DNA from: Anaerolineales bacterium
GTDB lineage: Bacteria > Chloroflexota > Anaerolineae > Anaerolineales > Villigracilaceae
Length of the DNA: 41,953 nucleotides
NCBI GenBank assembly: GCA_011389535.1
Contig: JAABUE010000008.1
Location: 1-41,953 of the forward strand
Direction: 5' to 3'
Each line of letters starts with the position of its first letter. The first letter of the stretch is position 1. The translations under genes were made by a program, and so were the position numbers. The notes beneath the pieces were generated by a model that searched no databases, was not told the DNA's origin, and saw nothing but the letters and a program-made list of their open reading frames with translations. Of this stretch, positions 20,616-28,676 are shown piece after piece.

Positions 20616-20683
20616 AGGCTCTTTAGGAATCTCTGTGGTAGATACCCAAATTTGTAAAAAGAGTAAGGTAACAAAATACATAA

Positions 20684-20738
20684 TTGACTTTAGATTCTTT
20701 ATGTTTTACAATAACTATGTAATGTGATATTTGTCACA
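20684..20738 (+). promoter_or_regulatory. Sigma70-like promoter with downstream Rex/CRP-FNR-type palindrome for the formate-hydrogenlyase operon
   Basis: TTGACT (20684-20689), 17-nt spacer, TACAAT (20707-20712); palindrome TGTGA-TATTTG-TCACA at 20723-20738. Confidence 0.65.
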
Positions 20739-20833
20739 AAATCGTCTGTGTACACGCCAAAGGACGGTCTTGGGAGCATCTTGGAGCGCCATCTCAGTTT
20801 AGTGGGCGTTTTTTGTGTCCACAAGGAGGGCCT

Positions 20834-22906
20834 ATGCAAAGAGCTTCCATTGCAAGTGTGTGCCCGTATTGCGGTGTCGGGTGTGGGTTGTATATCAACA
20901 CCAAAGCGGGCAAGATCACCGACCTGGACTACATGACTGAGCATCCCGTTAATGAGGGGGCTTTATGCTCGAAGGGAAATGCCAGCCTGGATATCGTCTA
21001 TCACCATGACAGATTGCTGTACCCCATGCAACGGGTGGACGGCCGCCTCGAACGCGTTTCCTGGACCGAAGCGCTCACGACTGTTGCAGCGAACATCCAC
21101 CGTATCCAGGCCGAATCCGGACCGGATGCGGTGGGCTTTCTGGCCTCGGCCAAGGCGACCAACGAGGAGAATTATCTCTTCCAGAAACTTGCGCGCATGC
21201 TGGGGACCAACAACATCGACCATTGCGCCCGTCTCTGACACAGCCCCACAGTGGCCGGTCTGGCCGCTACCCTGGGCTCGGGCGCGATGACCAACCCCAT
21301 CGTTGACCTGGCAAACGCCGACTGCATCTTTGCGATCGGCTCCAATTTCGCTGAGAACCACCCGATCATATCCCGCTGGGTGCTGGATGCGAAACAGTGC
21401 GGCGCGACCCTGATCGTGGCCGACCCGCGCTTCACATCTACAGCCTGGTCTGCGGACCTATTCCTGCCGCTCCTGCCCGGCACCGATACCTCGCTGATCA
21501 ATGCGATGATGAACGTGATCATCGAAGAAGGGCTGTGGAACGAAGAATTCGTCCGCGAGAAGGTTGAAGGCTTTGATGAGTTGCGCGACCTGGTATCACA
21601 GTACCCGCCAGCTCGCGCAGCAATGATCACCGGCGTCCCGGCGGAAGACATTATCAAAGCGGCGCGGGCGTACGCCACATCTGAAGCCTCGTCTATTGTG
21701 TATTGCATGGGCGTTACCCAGCATATCTGCGGCACGGAAACGGTCAAGAACCTGGCCAACCTCGCCATGCTGACCGGCCAGATCGGGCGGCCTGGTACGG
21801 GAGTCAATCCTTTACGGGGGCAAGATAATGTCCAGGGCGCTTGTGACATGGGCGCGTTGCCCAACGTTTTCCCCGGGTACCAGCCAGTGACCGACGAAGC
21901 CAACCGCGAAAAGTTCGCCAGGGCCTATGACATGGAACCCGAGGATATATCACCCACTCCCGGCTTGACGCTGGTCGAAATGACGCGCGCCATCGATGAA
22001 GGCAAACTGCGCGGCATGGTCATTCTGGGTGAGAATCCGCTGGTGGGCGACCCGAACGCCGCGCATGTAGCCGAAGCGTTCAAGAAACTGAAATTCCTGG
22101 CTGTCATCGAGATCTTCCCCTCCGAGACAACCGAGCTGGCGCACGTGATCCTGCCGGCGGCGTCCTTTGCCGAGAAACGCGGCACCAAGACCGCAACCGA
22201 CCGCCGCGTGCAGTGGCTGGAACGCGCCGTCGAGCCGGTCGGTGAGGCCATGGCTGACTGGAAGATCATCTGCCGGTTAGCATCCCGAATGGGTTTCGAG
22301 AAGCAGTTTACCTACCCGCATGAGGAAGCCATTTTCTACGAGATCCGCGCGATGACCCCCAGCTACGCTGGTCTCAGCCCGGAGCGGTTGCAGAACATCC
22401 CCGGCGGCATCCCCTGGCCGTGCCTGGCAGCGAACGATCCCGGCACGCCGATCTTATACACTCAGTCCTTCAACCGACCCGGTGGAATGGGCAAGATGGC
22501 GCCGGTCGAATATATCCCACCCGCCGAAGTCACCTCAGACGAATATCCGCTGGTGTTGACCAGCGGGCGGGTTACCCTGCATTACAACGCCGGAGCAATG
22601 ACGCGCCGCACCCGTTCGTTACAAGAGCGCGAGCCGGAACTATTTGTGCAGGTCAACCCGCAGACGGCCGAATCGTACGGGGTGCGGGAGCAGGCCGAGG
22701 CATTGGTCACGACGCGCAGGGGAGAAGCCAAAGCGAGGGTGCGCGTGACCCGTCGCATCCCACCCGGGGTGCTGTTCATGCCCTTCCATTTCCCCGACAT
22801 GAATCTCCTGACCAACGACGCGCTCGACCCGACCGCAAAGATCCCCGAATACAAGGTGGCCGCCTGTCGCATCCGGCCCGCCGAGGAAGGAGACGGCCAT
22901 GTCTAA
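20834..22906 (+). CDS. fdhF: Selenocysteine-containing formate dehydrogenase catalytic subunit (FdhF/FdhA-like); Sec at TGA 21236-21238
   Basis: CPYCGVGCGLYI Fe-S motif; [30 protein letters not shown] read through TGA joins ORFs 20813..21238 and 21251..22906; RBS AAGGAGGG before ATG 20834. Confidence 0.95.
21242..21278 (+). promoter_or_regulatory. SECIS-like hairpin for the formate dehydrogenase Sec codon
   Basis: Stem GGCC/GGCC around loop GGUCU (21257-21261), extended by AGCCC/GGGCU; loop sequence matches E. coli fdhF SECIS. Confidence 0.8.
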
Positions 22907-23420
22907 AGTCTTTTATCTCGACGTGACGCGCTGCACCAGCTGCCGCTCGTGTGAAGTGGCTTGCGAGCGCGAGCATCACGGCCGGCCGAATATCTTCGTC
23001 CAGGTGATCGATGAAAGTTATGCCGTGCCGATCAACTGTCGTCACTGCGAGGAAACCCCCTGCATCGAGGTTTGCCCCACGCAGGCCATCCATCGTGAAA
23101 CGCCCGATATCGTCTCGATCGCATCGATGAAGTGCATCGGTTGCCAATTGTGCACGCTGGCCTGCCCGTTTGGCGCTATCTGGTTCGATAAATTGAACAA
23201 GGTAGCGCGTAAGTGCGACCGCTGCCTGGACCGGTTAGAGCGCGGCGAGGAACCGGCTTGCGTAACCACCTGCTCGGCGCGAGCGTTGGCCTACGGGGAG
23301 ATGCACGAGATGATGGAACTGGCCGAAAGACGCGGCGAACACGCCATCTTCCATCGCTCCAGCGGCACTTTCGGCACGCTGGTGACCATCCCGCGCAAGT
23401 GGAACGGAAAAGGAGAGTGA
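22899..23420 (+). CDS. 4Fe-4S ferredoxin-type electron transfer subunit (HycB/HydN-like)
   Basis: CTSCRSCEVACEREH, CRHCEETPCIEVCPTQAI, CIGCQLCTLACPFGAI, CDRCLDR clusters. Confidence 0.93.
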   Translation: MSKVFYLDVTRCTSCRSCEVACEREHHGRPNIFVQVIDESYAVPINCRHCEETPCIEVCPTQAIHRETPDIVSIASMKCIGCQLCTLACPFGAIWFDKLNKVARKCDRCLDRLERGEEPACVTTCSARALAYGEMHEMMELAERRGEHAIFHRSSGTFGTLVTIPRKWNGKGE

Positions 23421-23421
23421 C

Positions 23422-25203
23422 ATGCTGATAGACGCCAAGACAACCATCTCTCAAGACTTGCAGGAGCGCTTGCGGACCCCTTACATGCGGATCGACGAAA
23501 TCCGCGAGGACATGGTCATCGCCAGCGCTTCATCCCACGACCTGGTGTCTGCTGTTCGTTTTATCCACGATATGCTCGGCGGACGGTTCATCACCTCCGC
23601 CGGATCGGACACGCGTTCATTAACCGGTATGTATCAGGTGACACAGTTATTCGCCCTGGACACCGACAAAGCCTTCCTTGTGCTGAACGTGGAAATCGAT
23701 CCGGCGCAGGCCAGCATTCCCTCGGTTACAGACATCATCCCGGGTGCGGGCTGGGCCGAGCGAGAAGTGTATGACATGATCGGCGTGGAACCCATTGGAC
23801 ATCCCGACTCGCGCCGTCTGGTGCTGCCCGACGACTGGCCGGATAACGTCCACCCGCTGCGTAAGGATTTCAAGTTTGACGAACGTCCGCCTGCCGCGCC
23901 GGAGAACAAGGTGCGTATCAAGATCCCGCCCAAGGATTCCAGTGTTCTGCCGATCGGCCCGTTCTTCCCTACGCTGGAGGAGCCGGTCTTCATCAACCTG
24001 TTCGTGCATGGCGAAGAGATTGTCGGCATGGACTACCGCGGCTTCTACGGGCATCGCGGTGTGGAGAAACTGGCCGACGCCGAGTTGACCTACCAGCAGG
24101 TACCGTACATCGCAGAGCGTATCTGCGGCATATGAGGGTGCGTTCACAGTACGTGTTACTGTCAAGCGATTGAAAAAGCCGCAGGGATCGAAGTCCCCCG
24201 CCGCGCCCGTTATATCCGCACCATCCTGCTCGAGCTGGAACGCATCCACAGTCATCTCTTGTGGGTCGGGCTGGCCTGTCACTTCATCGGGTTCGACACG
24301 CTCTTCATGCAGTCCTGGCGCATCCGCGAACCGGTCATGTGGCTGACCGAATATTTGACCGGCAACCGCAAAACCTACGGTATGAACAAGGTCGGTGGCG
24401 TGGCCCGTGACCTGCCATCTGACTATGAGGAACGCATCCTGCCTGTAATAGGCACGATCGAAACGGAAACCCTGGGTGTCGTGGATGCTATTTTAGGGGA
24501 CTCGTCCCTGCAGGCGCGCCTGGCCGGGACGGGCATCATCACTCCCGAAGATGCGCGCGCCTTCTGTGTGCTGGGTCCTACTGCGCGCGGGTCCGGCGTG
24601 GATATCGATGCCCGCCGCGACCATCCTTTTGCCGCCTATGACGAGGTGGAATTCGAAGTCTGCGTGGAGCAGGGCTGCGACATCTGGGCCCGCACTCTGG
24701 TGCGCATCCGCGAGACGATCGAATCGATCAAGATTTTGCGCCAGCTCCTGGATAAAATGCCCGACGGACCGGTGATGGCCGAGTTCGACGAAATCCCGCC
24801 CTACCGGGTGGGTATCAGCTCGGTGGAAGCGCCGCGCGGCGAAGTCCATCACTACGCCATGACCGGCCCGGACAACCGTCCGTACCGCTGGCGGGTGCGC
24901 GCCCCATCCTACAACAACCTGCAAGTTATCCCGTCCATGCTGCGCGGCCAGCGGATCGCCGATGCGCCCATCAGCGTGGGCAGCCTCGACCCGTGCTTTT
25001 CGTGCACCGAGCGGATGGCCGTGATCGATCAAGATAGCGGCGCGGTCAAGGTTTATAAGCAGGAAGAATTATTGGAAATGTTCAATAGAGATGTCATTGC
25101 GAGGGAGCGTAGCGACCGAAGCAATCTCCTCGACCAAGGAGATTGCTTCGTCGGCCTCCGGCCTCCTCGCAATGACAGCCGGCGAGGAGGGGATGATGTT
25201 TAA
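23422..25203 (+). CDS. Fused NuoC/NuoD-type group 4-like [NiFe] hydrogenase large subunit (HycE-like) with predicted Sec at TGA 24133-24135
   Basis: ORF 23422..24135 and ORF 24259..25203 are the same frame: ...[57 protein letters not shown]...; L2 motif LDPCFSCTER intact. Confidence 0.88.
24141..24168 (+). promoter_or_regulatory. SECIS-like hairpin for the hydrogenase Sec codon
   Basis: Perfect 6-bp stem ACAGUA (24146-24151)/UACUGU (24157-24162), loop CGUGU, lower stem CGUU/AA(G)CG with one bulge. Confidence 0.72.
25092..25176. repeat. 85-bp palindromic REP/MITE-like repeat, in frame with the hydrogenase C-terminus
   Basis: TGTCATTGCGAGG (25092-25104)/CCTCGCAATGACA (25164-25176), inner arms GAAGCAATCTCCT/AGGAGATTGCTTC; encodes DVIARERSDRSNLLDQGDCFVGLRPPRNDS. 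Confidence 0.88.
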
Positions 25204-25732
25204 ACACACGATTTCCGAACTCAAAGAAGCCTTGGTCTGCCTGAAAGCCGGGCAGGTCACGCTGCCTTATCCCTTCGAGCCGAGCATTGTGGAGGATACC
25301 TTCCGCGGCCGACCGGTGCTGAACACGCGCAAGTGCATGTGCTGCGGCGCCTGCGCCAACGCCTGCCCGGCCCGCCTGATTACCCTCACCGATAGCGACG
25401 GCATCCGCGCCCTGCACTTCGAACTTGGGCGCTGCACCTACTGCGGCAACTGCCGGGATGCCTGCCCGCAGGAAGCTATAGAAATGTCCACGCAGTTCGA
25501 GACGGCCACGGCTAACCCGGATGATATCGTCATCCACGCCGAGTTTTACCTGCAGACCTGCCGGGAATGCGGGGCGGTGGTCGGCACGCAGCGCGAAGTG
25601 GATGTGGTACGCGAAAAATTGAGCAACAGCCCTGTCCGCACAAATTATGCTGATTACTTCGACCTGTGCATTACCTGCCGCCGTAAACAGGCCATCCATA
25701 CCCCGTCCCTGACGCTGGAGGTGGTGCCATGA
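25193..25732 (+). CDS. 4Fe-4S ferredoxin subunit (HycF/NuoI-like)
   Basis: CMCCGACANACPARLI and CTYCGNCRDACPQEAI; probable start ATGATGTTTAAACAC after GGCGAGGAGGGG. Confidence 0.9.
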   Translation: MMFKHTISELKEALVCLKAGQVTLPYPFEPSIVEDTFRGRPVLNTRKCMCCGACANACPARLITLTDSDGIRALHFELGRCTYCGNCRDACPQEAIEMSTQFETATANPDDIVIHAEFYLQTCRECGAVVGTQREVDVVREKLSNSPVRTNYADYFDLCITCRRKQAIHTPSLTLEVVP

Positions 25733-26196
25733 ATGACAGGATGAACAAAGCGCTTGAATGGTGTTTCAAGAAATCCATCTGGGTTTATCACGTCAACGCG
25801 GGCGGGTGCAACGGCTGTGATATCGAAATCCTGGATGCGCTCACGCCGTATTACGATGTGGAACGCTTCGGCATCAAGCTGGTCCATACCCCCCGTCATG
25901 CGGACGCGCTGCTCGTGGCCGGTCCGGTCACCCGCCAGGTGCGGGAAAGGGTCTTGCGCATTTATGATGCTACGCCAGATCCCAAACTGGTCATCGGCGT
26001 GGGCTCTTGCGCCATGGGGGGCGGTATCTGGCATAATTCCTATGCTACGCTGGGCGGACTGGGCAACGTGCTGCCGGTCGCCATTTATATCCCTGGCTGC
26101 CCGCCCCGCCCGGAAGCGATTCTCTACGGCGTGGCGCAAGCGCTCGGGATTGTCCCGCAGCAGGTGAAGAAGCAGGAATACGTGGAGGTGATATGA
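25729..26196 (+). CDS. [NiFe] hydrogenase small subunit (HycG/NuoB-like)
   Basis: GGCNGCDIEI, GVGSCAMGGG, IPGCPPRPEAI cluster ligands. Confidence 0.94.
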   Translation: MNDRMNKALEWCFKKSIWVYHVNAGGCNGCDIEILDALTPYYDVERFGIKLVHTPRHADALLVAGPVTRQVRERVLRIYDATPDPKLVIGVGSCAMGGGIWHNSYATLGGLGNVLPVAIYIPGCPPRPEAILYGVAQALGIVPQQVKKQEYVEVI

Positions 26197-27134
26197 ACCT
26201 TGCAGAGATTTCCCTTGCGGTTCTTTATACCCTGGTCTTCCCCGGCTTCCTGTTCACGGCGGCGGTGGGATTGTTGCTGACCTGGGTGGATCGCAAAGTA
26301 ACGGCCATTGTCCAAAGCCGCATGGGACCGCCCTGGTTCCAGCCTTTCGCTGACATTGGCAAACTGCTCTCCAAACGGATGATCGTTCCGAAAGGCGTAC
26401 GGACAGTGGGTTTTATCGGCGCGCCGCTACTCTCCATAATCGGTGCAACCTTGGCTTCCGTGATCGTCTTCCTGGCGCTGTTCAACCCGTCCGGCAGCTT
26501 CATGGGCGACCTGATCGTGCTGGTCTATCTTTCGACCATGCCCGCGATTGCGCTTATTATCGGCGGGGCATCCTCGCGTAGTCCGTTTGGCGCGATTGGC
26601 GCCAGCCGCGAGATGAGCATGGTGCTGGCCTACGAAGTCGGCTTTCTGCTGGCGATCGTGACTGTCATTATGCAGACCGGTTCGATCCGCTTTGCTGAAA
26701 TCCTGGCTTACCAGGCTCAGAACGGCGCGGTGCTGTGGAGTTTGTCCGGATTTGTTGCGGCAGCGGTCATGCTGCTGTGCATGCAGGCCAAGCTGGGCTT
26801 CCTGCCCTTCGACATCAGCGAAGCCGATACGGAGTTGATCGGCGGCCCACTGGCCGAATACTCCGGTGTGGGACTGGCGCTCTTCAAGCTCTCGCGGGCG
26901 ATGATGTTCTTCTTCCTGCCCGTCTTCATGGTGCTGATCTTTACCGGCGCGCCGCAACTTAGCCTGCTCTCGATCCTCGGCTTTCTGGTCAAATTTCTGA
27001 CCGTGCTGGTGCTGTTGATCCTGATCAAGATCACGCACGCCCGCCTGCGCCTTGACCAGGCCCTGCGCTTCTTCTGGATGAAAGTTGGCCTGGCGGGGCT
27101 GGTCGCTGTGGTGTTCGCCTTATTGGGGCTGTAG
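26193..27134 (+). CDS. Membrane subunit (HycD/NuoH-like)
   Basis: WVDRKVTAIVQSRMGPPWFQPFADIGKLL; ISEADTELIGGPLAEYSG. Confidence 0.94.
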   Translation: MNLAEISLAVLYTLVFPGFLFTAAVGLLLTWVDRKVTAIVQSRMGPPWFQPFADIGKLLSKRMIVPKGVRTVGFIGAPLLSIIGATLASVIVFLALFNPSGSFMGDLIVLVYLSTMPAIALIIGGASSRSPFGAIGASREMSMVLAYEVGFLLAIVTVIMQTGSIRFAEILAYQAQNGAVLWSLSGFVAAAVMLLCMQAKLGFLPFDISEADTELIGGPLAEYSGVGLALFKLSRAMMFFFLPVFMVLIFTGAPQLSLLSILGFLVKFLTVLVLLILIKITHARLRLDQALRFFWMKVGLAGLVAVVFALLGL

Positions 27135-27158
27135 GTCACGCTTAAAGCGTGACCTACA
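27130..27158. repeat. Perfect short palindrome (REP-like) overlapping the hycD-like stop codon
   Basis: TGTAGGTCACGCT (27130-27142), TAA, AGCGTGACCTACA (27146-27158); stop TAG 27132-27134 is inside the left arm. Confidence 0.85.
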
Positions 27159-27187
27159 AATGCGCTTGTAGAAAAAGAGGATATGCT

Positions 27188-28603
27188 ATGCTTGCAATCG
27201 CTACCTTTGGCATCCCCATCCTGGGCTCCATCTTGACATTGCTCGCAGACCGCGTCAATGGCCTGCTGCGCAACGTCCTGGCGGTGTTGACCGTCGCAGC
27301 CACGCTGGCCTGCGCTCTACTGCTCATCCCGATCTCGACTGAAGCAAAGACCGTCATGCTTGGGCCGTCAACTATTCCCGGCTTTGGCTTCAACTTCATT
27401 GTGGACGGGTTGGGCGTGTATGTGGCGGTCATGGCTGCGCTGATCGGATTGCTGATCGTCATCTACTCGGTTGGTTACATGCGTAACTACGAGCACCTGG
27501 GCGAGTACTACTTTTTGGTGGTGCTTTTCCTGGGCGCCATGATGGGATTGGTGCTCTCGGCCAACCTGCTGCTGATCTACATCTTCTGGGAGATCACCGC
27601 TATTTGTTCCTGGCGTTTGATCGGCTTCTTCCGTGACCCGGCCCACCTGCGCAGCGCGGACACGGCTCTGCTGATGACAGTCTTCGGTTCATTTTTCATG
27701 CTGGTCGGCATGGAGATGGTCTGGCACGAGACCGGTACGCTGACTGTGGCCGCCATCCGCGGGCATACCATCAGCGACCTGGCGATGTTCTTCATGTTCA
27801 TCGGCATCCTGGCTAAATCCGCTCAGGTGCCGCTACAGATCTGGCTGCCGGCTGCGGGCGTGGCCCCTTCCCCCGTCACTGCCCTGCTGCACGCAGCGGT
27901 GCTGGTGGTGATCGGCGTCTTCGCCTTTGCGCGCATCTTCATCGGCGCCTTCAACCTGCCGGCAAACTGGCAAACGTATACGTCCATCGTTGCTACGCTG
28001 ACCTTCCTGATCGCCGGTTGCGCGGCGTTGGTGGAAAATAATGCCAAGCGCATCCTGGCTTACTCCACGCTCGGGCAGCTGGCCTACGTCTACCTTGGCT
28101 TTGCCAGCATGACCACCATCGGCATTGTCGGCGGGCTGGTTTTCCTGCTGGCGCACAGCCTGGCGAAAGCGGGGCTGTTCCTGTGCGTGGGCATCATCGA
28201 GCACAAGACCCACACCAAGGACATTCGCGAACTGGGCGGTATGTTCAAAACTATGCCTGTCACGGCGGTAGCCTTCATCCTGTGCGCGCTGACCATCATC
28301 GGCTTCCCACCATCGGCCGGTTTCATCGGCAAGCTGATGATCATCATGGGCGCGCTGCAGGGTGACAAGGTCCTCTTTGCGGCGCTGGCGGTGCTGGGTG
28401 CGTTGCTCAGCCTGGCCTACATGCTGCGCCTGTTCAACGCCGTCTTCCTCGGTCAAAACCCGCGCTGGAAGGACGTTCGGGAGGGTACGCCCGGCATGGT
28501 ACTGACCGTGGTTGCGTTTGCTGTGCTCTCCATTCTGGTTGGACTGGCTGCCACGCCGTTGCTGGATGTGGTCCAGGTGCTGGTCAGCCAGATGACAGGG
28601 TAA
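27188..28603 (+). CDS. Proton-translocating antiporter-like subunit (NuoL/M, HyfB/MrpD-like)
   Basis: ORF 27149..28603, probable start MLAIATFGIP at 27188; LKSAQVPLQIWLPAA-type motif, LLAHSLAKAGLFLCVG. Confidence 0.9.
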   Translation: MLAIATFGIPILGSILTLLADRVNGLLRNVLAVLTVAATLACALLLIPISTEAKTVMLGPSTIPGFGFNFIVDGLGVYVAVMAALIGLLIVIYSVGYMRNYEHLGEYYFLVVLFLGAMMGLVLSANLLLIYIFWEITAICSWRLIGFFRDPAHLRSADTALLMTVFGSFFMLVGMEMVWHETGTLTVAAIRGHTISDLAMFFMFIGILAKSAQVPLQIWLPAAGVAPSPVTALLHAAVLVVIGVFAFARIFIGAFNLPANWQTYTSIVATLTFLIAGCAALVENNAKRILAYSTLGQLAYVYLGFASMTTIGIVGGLVFLLAHSLAKAGLFLCVGIIEHKTHTKDIRELGGMFKTMPVTAVAFILCALTIIGFPPSAGFIGKLMIIMGALQGDKVLFAALAVLGALLSLAYMLRLFNAVFLGQNPRWKDVREGTPGMVLTVVAFAVLSILVGLAATPLLDVVQVLVSQMTG

Positions 28604-28666
28604 CCCTCACCCCGGCCCCTCATCTCTTCACCCCTCTCCCACTGGGAGAGGGGCCGGGAGTGAGGG
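28604..28666. repeat. GC-rich palindromic REP-like repeat
   Basis: CCCTCACCCCGGCCCCTC (28604-28621)/GAGGGGCCGGGAGTGAGGG (28648-28666), inner CCCCTCTCCCA/TGGGAGAGGGG. Confidence 0.85.
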
Positions 28667-28676
28667 AGGAGGCTTC

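Noticed and set aside
24133-24135. Hydrogenase TGA as a simple nonsense mutation
   Set aside because: Exact placement at a catalytic Cys codon, intact downstream frame over 350 codons, hairpin at the right distance and a Sec FDH in the same operon favour recoding; not excluded without reads or homologues
25094-25192. N-terminal extension of the HycF-like ORF (MSLRGSVATEAISSTKEIASSASGLLAMTAGEEG)
   Set aside because: Encoded by the palindromic repeat; a real start with good RBS occurs at 25193/25196
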